From an uncultured beta proteobacterium (lineage in GTDB: Bacteria; Pseudomonadota; Gammaproteobacteria; Burkholderiales; Burkholderiaceae_C), in contig CAINUX010000235.1 of assembly GCA_903853895.1 (NCBI GenBank), forward strand, positions 1-41,188: a stretch of 41,188 nucleotides of DNA, written 5' to 3'. The translations under genes were made by a program, and so were the position numbers. Of the stretch, positions 34,077 to 41,188 are shown one piece after another; within the stretch, counting starts at the first letter, position 1, and the number at the start of each line of letters is the position of its first letter. The notes beneath the pieces were generated by a model. That model worked only from the letters and a program-made list of their open reading frames with translations, was not told the DNA's origin and ran no database searches.

Positions 34077-35003
34077 TTGCTACCCGCCTATATCACCCAC
34101 GCCGACTGCGCCCGCCACGAAATGGGGCCACACCACCCGGAGTGTCCCGAACGGCTGGGCGCCATCAACGACCTGTTGCTGGTCAAGGGCCTGCTGGATT
34201 ACATGCACCCCTATGACGCGCCACTGGCCACGCCAGAGCAATTGGCCCATGCACACTCGTCGTTGTATGTGGCGGAGTTGATGGATGCATCGCCTGCCGA
34301 GGGCTACCACCGTGTAGACCCCGATACCGAGATGAATCCGTTCACCGTGCGTGCAGCCCTGCGGGCGGCCGGTGCGGTGGTGCAAGCCACCGACCTGGTT
34401 ATCACGGGTGAAGCGCCCACAGCGTTTTGCTGCGTGCGCCCGCCCGGCCACCACGCCGAACGGGCAGCGGCCATGGGGTTTTGCTTCTTCAACAACATCG
34501 CGGTCGGCATTCGCCACGCGCTCACCGTGCATGGCGTGCAGCGGGTGGCGCTGATTGACTTTGACGTTCACCATGGCAACGGTAGCGAGGATATCTTCAG
34601 GGGCGACGACCGGGTGCTGATGTGTTCCATTTTCGAGCAGGGCATCTACCCCTTCTCGGGTGACAACGCCAGCGGGCCCAACATGGTCAATGTCGGCCTG
34701 CCTTCGCGCTCCGGCAGTGACAGGTTTCGCGAGGCAGTCAGATCGCACTGGATTCCTGCGCTGAACGCATTTGCACCCGAGTTGATCTACATCTCGGCCG
34801 GTTTTGACGGGCACCGCGAAGACGACATGGGCAATCTGGGGCTAATCGAAGCGGACTACGAATGGGTCACACAGCAACTCATGGCTGTGGCCAAGCGCCA
34901 CTGCCAGGGCCGCGTTATTTCGTGCCTGGAAGGCGGCTACGTGCTCAGCCCGCTGGCCCGCAGCGTAGCGGCACACGTCAAGGTGCTGATTGGCGCCGAC
35001 TGA
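34077..35003 (+). CDS. Histone deacetylase family (class II-like) hydrolase
   Basis: This 308-residue zinc hydrolase belongs to the acetoin-utilisation/HDAC family, which removes acyl groups from lysines or polyamines. The pair His125-His126 is in PPGHHAE, the metal ligands Asp163 and His165 are in DFDVHHGNG, and a third Asp is in GFDGHRED. The start is a TTG at 34077 with GGAG six bases before; no ATG fits. It lies 21 bases after the thiolase and nine before the Pat-like gene, so the three are probably one transcript. Confidence 0.92.
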   Translation: MLPAYITHADCARHEMGPHHPECPERLGAINDLLLVKGLLDYMHPYDAPLATPEQLAHAHSSLYVAELMDASPAEGYHRVDPDTEMNPFTVRAALRAAGAVVQATDLVITGEAPTAFCCVRPPGHHAERAAAMGFCFFNNIAVGIRHALTVHGVQRVALIDFDVHHGNGSEDIFRGDDRVLMCSIFEQGIYPFSGDNASGPNMVNVGLPSRSGSDRFREAVRSHWIPALNAFAPELIYISAGFDGHREDDMGNLGLIEADYEWVTQQLMAVAKRHCQGRVISCLEGGYVLSPLARSVAAHVKVLIGAD

Positions 35004-35012
35004 GAACCCCCT

Positions 35013-37703
35013 ATGGACAAACACTACCTCACCCCCCTCTTTACGCCCGACTCGGTTGTCGTATTTGCCGGACAGACAGACAGCCCGGACACGCAAACGC
35101 CACAGGCCATGGCGCTGCTGGATGCGCTGCGTGCCCAACGCTACACCGGCACACTGACGTTTCTGGACATCCAGACCAGTGGCACCCTGGCGGATCTGGC
35201 ACAAGCACGTGCGGATTTGGCCATCATCGCCCTGCCACCCAAGGATGTGGCCTCCGCACTGGAACTGGCTGGCCGCATGGCCTGCCGGGCGGCATTGATC
35301 ATCTCCAGCGGCATTCAGGGTGAACAGGCCTCAGAACTGAAGAAGATTGCGCGTCGCGAGGGCATCCATCTGTTGGGTCCGAATTCGCTGGGTTTTCAGC
35401 GCCCCTTGTTGCAACTCAATGCCAGCGCTGCAGGCCCACTGGCCAAGCCGGGGTCGCTGGCGCTGGTGTCCCAATCAGGAGCATTGACGTCATCGATGCT
35501 GGATTGGGCCAGCAGCAACGGCGTAGGGTTTTCATCGGTTGTGTCACTGGGACCGCACACCTCGGTGGACATTGCGCAGGTTCTCGACTTCCTGGCCAAC
35601 GACGGGCAAACCCACAGCATCGTGGTGTACCTGGAGGGCATCTCCAGCGCACGGCGCTTCATGAGTGCACTTCGCTCCGCCGCCAATGCCAAGCCGGTAG
35701 TGGTCCTCAAGGCCGGCCGCAAACCGGCGGGCAACGAAGCAGCCCAAACCCACAGTGGTGCGATTGTGGGCAGTGACGACGTGTTTGATGCGGCGCTGCG
35801 CCGCGCCGGTGCAGTCAGGGTGCGTTCTTTTGTGGCCCTGTTTTCTGCAGCCAAATGCCTGGCATCGCGCTACCGCCCCGTGGGCAAGCGCCTGGCCATC
35901 GTGACCAACGGCGGCGGCCCCGGCGTACTGGCAGCCGATTGGGTGAATGAAATCTCGTTGCAACTGGGCAAGCTGTCCGCTGAATCCATTGCCGCACTGA
36001 AGCCCGAATTGCCGCCGCTGGCGTCGCTCACCGATCTGATAGACCTGACCGAAGAAGCCGGCCCAGAACACTTCAGGGTCGCAATTGCCGCGGCCGAAAA
36101 AGACCGTCAGATCGACGGTGTTCTGGCCATTTACTCGCCCAAAGCCGGTGGCGATGCGTCAGCCGTGGCCGCCGCGCTGGCCGACGTCAAGCGCAGCATT
36201 GGCAAGCCACTACTGTCGTGCTGGATGGGCGACGCATCGGTGGGCGATGCCCGCAGCATCCTGAAAGAAGCCGCTATTCCCAGTTTTCGCACACCCGAAG
36301 CAGCGGTGGGCGCCTTTGGTAACCTTGCAGCGTTCTACCAGAACCAGATGCTGTTGCAACAGACACCGCCACCTCTGTCCACCCTGAACAAGCCCGACAT
36401 TGAAGGCGCACGCCTGGTGATTGAAAGCGTGCTGGCCGAACGGCGCAAGGTGCTGACCGAGATGGAGTCCAAGACACTGCTGTCAGCCTTTCATATTCCG
36501 GTGACCACCACCATGCTGGCCCGCAGCGCCAATGAGGCGATGATGATCGCCACGCAGCTGGGTTTTCCCATTGCGCTCAAGATTGATTCGCCCGACATCA
36601 GCCACAAGTCCGACGTTCAGGGCGTGGCGCTCAACATCGTCAATGCCACGGGGGTGCGGGATGCCTACAACGACATGGTGCAGGCGGTGTCCCGTCTGCA
36701 ACCCAAAGCCCGCATTAACGGTGTCACGGTTCAGAACATGGCCAGCGCCAAGCGCGGGCGGGAGATCTATGTCGGACTGGTGACCGATGACCCCTTTGGC
36801 CCGGTGATTGCCTTTGGCGCCGGTGGCACCATGATCGAACTGATCAACGACCGTGCCATGGAGTTGCCGCCGCTGAACCAGTTTCTGGCACGCCGCCTGA
36901 TTGAGCGCTCACGCGTCTCTGAAACCTTGGGCGACTGGCGTGGTAACGCCGCGGTCAACATGGATGCGCTGGAACAGGTACTGTTACGGGTATCGGAAAT
37001 GGTTTGCGAATTGCCGCAGTTGCGCGAGATGGACATCAACCCGTTCATCGTGGACGAGCACGGCGCAGTTGCAGTGGATGCGCGCATCGTGATTGACCAC
37101 GCGTCGCAAACGGCCAGCGGTGGCGCCAACAGCTACAACCACCTGGCCATCCTGCCCTACCCTGCGCGGTTTTCACAAGTGTGGCCCTTGGCGGGCGGTG
37201 GAGAGTACTCGGTACGCCCCATACGGCCCGATGATGCCCAGATGTTGCAAGACCTCATGCAACACCTGTCACCAGAGAGTCGCTATTTTCGCTTTGTGTC
37301 GTCTATCACCGAGTTGCCTCCCACGATGCTGGCCCGCTTCACCCTGATCGACTACGACCGTGAAATGGCCCTGGTCGCCGTGCTCAAGGAACGCACGGCG
37401 GGCGCGGACGGCGAGTTCACGGAAACGGAACGTATTGTTGGCGTGTCGCGCTATATCACCAACCCCGACCAGTCCAGTTGTGAGTTTGCACTGGTAGTGG
37501 CGGACGATTTCAGTGGCAAGGGCTTGGGTTCGCGCCTGATGCTCAGCATCATGGACGTGGCCCGTGAAAGAGGCTTGACCGAAATGGACGGCCTGGTACT
37601 GGCCAACAACCCGGGCATGCTCAAGCTGATGCGCAGCCTGGGGTTTTCGGTGAAGACCTTCGCCGAGGACGCGGACTTCAAACTCGTCACCCACGCGCTG
37701 TAA
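35013..37703 (+). CDS. Pat-like fusion of NDP-forming acyl-CoA synthetase and GNAT acetyltransferase
   Basis: This 896-residue protein has a CoA-binding domain (about 8-130), a succinyl-CoA-ligase-like domain (about 145-460), an ATP-grasp domain (about 470-700) and a C-terminal GNAT domain (about 725-896). The GNAT CoA motif is SGKGLGSRL, and a Glu in CEFALVV is in the usual catalytic place. The order and length match the protein lysine acetyltransferase Pat/YfiQ of enterobacteria. His247 in THSGAIVG stands where true ADP-forming synthetases carry the phosphohistidine, so synthetase activity is not ruled out. The neighbouring HDAC-family gene hints at a paired acetylation-deacetylation role. 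Confidence 0.9.
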   Translation: MDKHYLTPLFTPDSVVVFAGQTDSPDTQTPQAMALLDALRAQRYTGTLTFLDIQTSGTLADLAQARADLAIIALPPKDVASALELAGRMACRAALIISSGIQGEQASELKKIARREGIHLLGPNSLGFQRPLLQLNASAAGPLAKPGSLALVSQSGALTSSMLDWASSNGVGFSSVVSLGPHTSVDIAQVLDFLANDGQTHSIVVYLEGISSARRFMSALRSAANAKPVVVLKAGRKPAGNEAAQTHSGAIVGSDDVFDAALRRAGAVRVRSFVALFSAAKCLASRYRPVGKRLAIVTNGGGPGVLAADWVNEISLQLGKLSAESIAALKPELPPLASLTDLIDLTEEAGPEHFRVAIAAAEKDRQIDGVLAIYSPKAGGDASAVAAALADVKRSIGKPLLSCWMGDASVGDARSILKEAAIPSFRTPEAAVGAFGNLAAFYQNQMLLQQTPPPLSTLNKPDIEGARLVIESVLAERRKVLTEMESKTLLSAFHIPVTTTMLARSANEAMMIATQLGFPIALKIDSPDISHKSDVQGVALNIVNATGVRDAYNDMVQAVSRLQPKARINGVTVQNMASAKRGREIYVGLVTDDPFGPVIAFGAGGTMIELINDRAMELPPLNQFLARRLIERSRVSETLGDWRGNAAVNMDALEQVLLRVSEMVCELPQLREMDINPFIVDEHGAVAVDARIVIDHASQTASGGANSYNHLAILPYPARFSQVWPLAGGGEYSVRPIRPDDAQMLQDLMQHLSPESRYFRFVSSITELPPTMLARFTLIDYDREMALVAVLKERTAGADGEFTETERIVGVSRYITNPDQSSCEFALVVADDFSGKGLGSRLMLSIMDVARERGLTEMDGLVLANNPGMLKLMRSLGFSVKTFAEDADFKLVTHAL

Positions 37704-37739
37704 TCGGTGCACACCACTTATTCGAATCTGGAGAGAAAC

Positions 37740-38249
37740 ATGCCTGCATTGCAATGGTCTGAGGACTTTGTACTGGACCTGGCCCCCATGGACACCACCC
37801 ACCAGGAATTTGTGGAGCTTTTGGCAACGGTAGAGGATGCAAGTGACGGAGCCCTGATGCACGCCTGGCAACACCTGGTGGAGCATACCGATGACCATTT
37901 CAGCAGGGAAGACCGCTGGATGGTCGACACCCGTTTTTCCAGCAGCAACTGCCACACCATGCAACACAAGATCGTGTTGCAGGTCATGCAGCAGGGATTG
38001 GAACGCGGTCGTGACGGCGATCTGGCCATGGTCCGCCAAATGGCTAAGGAACTTGCGGTGTGGTTTCCGCAGCACGCCCAGGCCATGGACGCGGCCTTAG
38101 CGGCCCACTTGCACCGCGTGGGATATGACCCGGTGACTGGGGCTATTCACACGCCGCAAGCCTTGCCGCTTGACGCAATCCATGGCTGTGCTGGCGACAG
38201 TTGCTCGGATGCACAAGCCCCCGCCGAAACCGTAACTGCCATTGCCTAG
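37740..38249 (+). CDS. Bacteriohemerythrin
   Basis: This 169-residue four-helix protein carries an oxygen-binding di-iron site. The ligand pattern is present: His21 (TTHQEF), His53 and Glu57 (DDHFSRED), His72 and His76 (CHTMQHK), and His112 with Asp117 (QHAQAMD). GGAG lies seven bases before the ATG. A C-terminal tail of about 40 residues with a CAGDSC pair is additional to the domain. Such proteins store or sense oxygen. Its stop overlaps that of the convergent diguanylate cyclase gene. Confidence 0.92.
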   Translation: MPALQWSEDFVLDLAPMDTTHQEFVELLATVEDASDGALMHAWQHLVEHTDDHFSREDRWMVDTRFSSSNCHTMQHKIVLQVMQQGLERGRDGDLAMVRQMAKELAVWFPQHAQAMDAALAAHLHRVGYDPVTGAIHTPQALPLDAIHGCAGDSCSDAQAPAETVTAIA

Positions 38250-39847
38250 TCGCCCACGATTTGGTTGCGCCCCTGGTGCTTGGCTCGGTACAAGGCTTCA
38301 TCGGCCTGCTTGATCAATGCGGGTGCGCTGACACCCGGCGCCAGTTGCGCGATGCCACATGAAAAAGTGCAGGCAAATGAGCCACCCTTGACCGGATGGT
38401 GAAACTGCGAAAAGTCCATGCGGATACGGTCCAGCAACTGGCGTGCCCGGACCGCTTCAGCCTGCGGCAAGATCACCAAGAATTCTTCACCACCATACCG
38501 CCCCACGGCGTCGGTCTTGCGCACCCGCTGCTTGAGCAGCCAGGCCATGCTGCGGATCACCTGGTCGCCCATGGGATGACCATAGGTATCGTTGACCTTT
38601 TTGAAGTGATCGATATCAATCATGGCCACGCATAGCGGCGTGCGGTCCACCAGAGCCGCGTTGACGGCCGAGTCGACGCGCTGCTTGGACGTAATGTGGT
38701 TGAGCAGACCCGTGAGGCTGTCCAGAAACATGGAGCGCCGCAACAGGCGGTAGCGGTCGATCTTGCTCTTGACCACCGCGTTCAGAATCACGGGGTTGAA
38801 GGGCTTTGTCAAGAAATGGTCGCCGCCCAGGCGCAAGGCGTCGACCTGCAAGGCAATGCTGGTGTCCGCCGACAGATACACCACCGGCGTCGACAAGAAC
38901 TCCTCGTGCTGGCGGATCACACGCGTGACTTCGACACCGGTACAACCCGGCATGTACATGTCCATCAGCACCAGATCGGGTTGAAATTTGACCAGCGCAG
39001 TGAGTACCTCCTGTGGCTGCGATATGGCCATAGATTCGACACCAGAGTATTTCAGCGTGCGCTGGATCAACGTGCTGGCGGTTTTGGAATCCTCTACCAC
39101 CAACACCCTGTACGGAGGCTCTTCTTCGGTTCCGCAAAGCTTCACGATGCGGGCCATCACGGCCGACTGCGCGGTGCCAATGGGGAAGCAGAAGTCACAT
39201 CCCACCCGCAGGGCAAGCTTGAGCGCATCAAAGTCCGAGGCGAGATTCAAGCCGATGATGCTGCTGGCGGGGAAACTGCTCCGCAGTGCCTGCACCCGCA
39301 CAATGAATGCGGTGGACTCAAGCCCATTGAAATCGACCAGCACAATGGTGGGGTCTTGCGTGGCTTGCTGGTCATAGTGCGGGCCACACACCTCCACCTG
39401 GATGTTGAAGTAGCGCGCCTGCGTCACCACCTCGTTCCAGCTTTCCGGGGCCGTGGTCAGCAGCCAGATTTTTCGCACGGGCAGCAACTCGTTGACGATG
39501 TCGTTTTCCTGGTGCAAACGCCGCTCAGGATTGGGGTCGTTGTTGTCGTGCAGGAAAGCCGTGATGCGCTCGCTGAACTCGACAATCTGTGCGTCCAGAT
39601 CGACCATGGGCGCGTCGGGCATGGGGTCGCTGTTCCACCGGTCAAACTGCGACAGAACCTGTTGTTCGACGGCCCGAGCGATCTGGTGCAGGCCCGGCAG
39701 ACCTTTGGCGTCCAGGAACTCGGTAAAACTGGAGACCGCCACAGCGAACTCGACAAAGCCGTCAACGCCGGGATGGTCTTTGCACAATTGCCACTTGGAA
39801 AGAAACTCGTCGCTCTTCTTTTTGAGCTCGACGGGCGAACAGGTCAT
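38246..39847 (-). CDS. Response regulator diguanylate cyclase (REC-GGDEF)
   Basis: This 533-residue protein makes cyclic di-GMP. The N-terminus (1-110) is helical and Hpt-like (GLHQIARAVEQ). Residues 125-235 look like a degenerate receiver. Residues 246-365 are a full receiver with the phospho-acceptor Asp296 (LMDMYMP) and Lys348. The C-terminal GGDEF domain has the active GGEEF (452-456) and the inhibitory RKTD site (443-446) five residues upstream. It should therefore be an active, product-inhibited cyclase. It converges on and overlaps the bacteriohemerythrin stop (CTAG, 38246-38249). No partner kinase gene is adjacent. Confidence 0.93.
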   Translation of the reverse strand: MTCSPVELKKKSDEFLSKWQLCKDHPGVDGFVEFAVAVSSFTEFLDAKGLPGLHQIARAVEQQVLSQFDRWNSDPMPDAPMVDLDAQIVEFSERITAFLHDNNDPNPERRLHQENDIVNELLPVRKIWLLTTAPESWNEVVTQARYFNIQVEVCGPHYDQQATQDPTIVLVDFNGLESTAFIVRVQALRSSFPASSIIGLNLASDFDALKLALRVGCDFCFPIGTAQSAVMARIVKLCGTEEEPPYRVLVVEDSKTASTLIQRTLKYSGVESMAISQPQEVLTALVKFQPDLVLMDMYMPGCTGVEVTRVIRQHEEFLSTPVVYLSADTSIALQVDALRLGGDHFLTKPFNPVILNAVVKSKIDRYRLLRRSMFLDSLTGLLNHITSKQRVDSAVNAALVDRTPLCVAMIDIDHFKKVNDTYGHPMGDQVIRSMAWLLKQRVRKTDAVGRYGGEEFLVILPQAEAVRARQLLDRIRMDFSQFHHPVKGGSFACTFSCGIAQLAPGVSAPALIKQADEALYRAKHQGRNQIVGD

Positions 39848-39887
39848 GGGGCTCCTCTGGACCGGTTAGTCCGGTTCTCAGTGCATT

Positions 39888-40634
39888 CTAGACCGCGCCA
39901 TCGTCCTGAAAACCACGCGCACGCAAAGTTACAACCAGCGTATCGCGGTGTCCGTTTCCGCCCAAAGGCTGGATCGGTGTGGACTCGTGAATGACGCGCG
40001 CATCGTCCAATAACAGCAGGGACCAGGGTTGCGTCAACGTGAAGCGCTGCCCGTTGGGTCCGGCCGCATCAAACACGCGTGTTTCGCCACCTTTGACGGC
40101 CTGGCGGTCGACCAGAAAGACCGCCACCAGGTCGACACCATCTCGGTGGGCGCCCTCCGGCGTGGGGCGACCAATACCATCGGTGGTGTCGATGCGAAAC
40201 TGGTGGGCTTCCACGAACCAGTCCTGCGCGCCCTTGAGCTGGGAACAGAGTGTGCCCAAGGCCTGCAATAGCTTGTTCCACGCGGGTTGCATCGCCGTAG
40301 TGGGTGCTACAGGATCAAACCAGCGCTGCATGCCGCCGTGCAGCGCGTTGTATTCCAGCGGTTGCCAATGGGCGCGGTGAGCCACGGGCTCCACCGTATC
40401 GCCATGCACCACATAACTGGCATGGCGGCGCCGGCGGTAGCGCCCACCGTCCTTCAGATACAGATCGGATGGCAAATCATTCCAGCTCGGAAGCAAAGCC
40501 TGAAGATCGGCCAAGTCAATGTGCGACAGCGTTGACACGGCCTGCGCATCCAGCACGGCATAGCCCCGCTGTTGCAGGGTGGCAATCACATCGGCGGGCG
40601 CCACGCAGGGTGGCAGAAAGCTACTGGTCGTCAT
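39888..40634 (-). CDS. 2OG-Fe dioxygenase family protein
   Basis: This 248-residue protein resembles the 2OG-Fe dioxygenase family PF10014, which includes amino acid hydroxylases. The metal pair is in AHRDGVDLVAVF (His and Asp), and the distal His in DDARVIHEST. RDTLVVTLR near the C-terminus carries the Arg expected to bind 2-oxoglutarate. YRRRRHASY is another family-like stretch. It lies alone, with the composite repeat upstream. The substrate is unknown. Confidence 0.85.
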   Translation of the reverse strand: MTTSSFLPPCVAPADVIATLQQRGYAVLDAQAVSTLSHIDLADLQALLPSWNDLPSDLYLKDGGRYRRRRHASYVVHGDTVEPVAHRAHWQPLEYNALHGGMQRWFDPVAPTTAMQPAWNKLLQALGTLCSQLKGAQDWFVEAHQFRIDTTDGIGRPTPEGAHRDGVDLVAVFLVDRQAVKGGETRVFDAAGPNGQRFTLTQPWSLLLLDDARVIHESTPIQPLGGNGHRDTLVVTLRARGFQDDGAV

Positions 40635-40710
40635 CCCAGTAGCTTAAACCGAGATTGTCTATTGGACCTGCGCACACCACGCCGCACACTCTTTTTGCAG
40701 CGCACGAAAC

Positions 40711-41103
40711 GACTGCGCACGGCGGGTGGCGTGGCAGGCGTTCTCCGGCTCGCGTCGCGGGCGGCTTTGGTGGGTCTTCCAAGGTTGCCGCGTCAACAGG
40801 CTGGTAGGCGCGCCGACTCAGTAGCAACCGCAAGTGCGGCCTGCGCCCGCCCGCCACGCCACCCGCCTTGGGGGCGAGGTGTTGGGGAACGAGTACAAAC
40901 AGAACGGGCCGCTAGCCCTCGTGGAATATGAATATACAGCTATGCATTTTGTAGCATTCAACAGCACGCCACGCCAGGTCGGTGGGCCGGGTGTCCCTTC
41001 GTCGGCCCCATTCGCGGCCGCCGCAGAGCCGGCGTCCCCAAACCGCATTCACGCAGCAGCCTAAGAAAACCCAAAACCACCGCCCGCGAGCGTGGGCCAG
41101 AGA
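40711..41103. repeat. Composite intergenic repeat, full copy B
   Basis: This copy has the same modules in the same order as 14507-14894: GACTGCGCACGGCGGG, GCAACCGCAAGTGCGGCCTG, GGGCGAGGTGTTGGGGAAC, the short repeat (40911-40956), CGGTGGGCCGGGTGTCCCTT and CACCGCCCGCGAGCGTGGGC. The right-hand inverted arm of copy A is missing here. No gene is supported between 40635 and the window end; 41104-41188 holds nothing recognisable. Confidence 0.75.
40911..40956 (-). repeat. Short dispersed repeat inside composite copy B
   Basis: On the minus strand it reads TGCTACAAAATGCATAGCTG and closes with CACGAGGGCTAGC. It is the best copy to use as a family reference. Confidence 0.65.
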
Positions 41104-41188
41104 AGGTACATGGACGCTCCCGGTTTGCCAAGCTCTCAATTCATTCTGGTAAGACTGTGTCGATTGCACCCGTACATTCGGACTTACT

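Noticed and set aside
38696..39994. 432-codon plus-strand frame
   Set aside because: It is antisense to the REC-GGDEF gene, which carries complete catalytic motifs.
1..41188. CRISPR arrays, tRNA or rRNA genes, transposases, prophage genes
   Set aside because: I looked for regularly spaced repeats, cloverleaf-like stretches and typical proteins and saw none. The repeats present are irregular and intergenic.

Overview
The window looks like chromosome of a betaproteobacterium of the Comamonadaceae, most likely Rhodoferax or a close relative. This rests on the high-GC coding style, the tct, lol and gspE gene types, short TGCTA...TAGC...CACGAGGGCTA intergenic repeats, and a rhodoquinone methyltransferase beside a fumarate reductase and a metal-respiration-type cytochrome conduit. 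No database search was possible. Family calls come from motifs, lengths and remembered homologues.

Layout. 1-2590: a small integron. An integron integrase gene (+) has a promoter with a LexA-like operator, an attI-like region with direct repeats, and three minus-strand cassette genes separated by two attC sites. 2599-4945: ahpF and ahpC (peroxide reduction), with strong hairpins between them. 5068-8362: a DUF3422 membrane protein and the TctA/TctB permease subunits of a tricarboxylate transporter. 8455-10302: a PknB-type Ser/Thr kinase, with a broken FHA fragment upstream. 10574-11942: an accessory stretch with repeats, one secreted SRPBCC protein and a large hairpin. 11943-18859: gspE, a spermidine-synthase-like protein, tatD, lolD, lolC/E and an RpfE-like protein. 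18932-22116: a periplasmic OB-fold-like protein, recJ and an SDR.

22132-32610 is the most interesting region: nine minus-strand genes for anaerobic electron transfer. Read 5' to 3' they are a monohaem cytochrome c, a decahaem MtrA/DmsE-type cytochrome, an MtrB/PioB-type outer-membrane barrel, a CbcL-like fusion of a nine-haem cytochrome with a membrane cytochrome b, fumarate reductase frdA-frdB-frdC-frdD, and rquA. Two perfect FNR-type boxes (TTGAT-N4-ATCAA) and two near matches lie in its intergenic regions. The genes would let the rhodoquinone pool exchange electrons both with fumarate and, through the CbcL-like protein and the MtrAB conduit, with the cell exterior. The direction of flow cannot be read from the sequence.

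32871-38249 (+): a thiolase, a histone-deacetylase-family hydrolase, a Pat-like acyl-CoA synthetase/GNAT fusion and a bacteriohemerythrin. A response-regulator diguanylate cyclase and a 2OG-Fe dioxygenase follow on the minus strand. The last 480 bases hold a second full copy of a roughly 390-bp composite repeat also present at 14507. No tRNA, rRNA, CRISPR array or transposase gene was seen.
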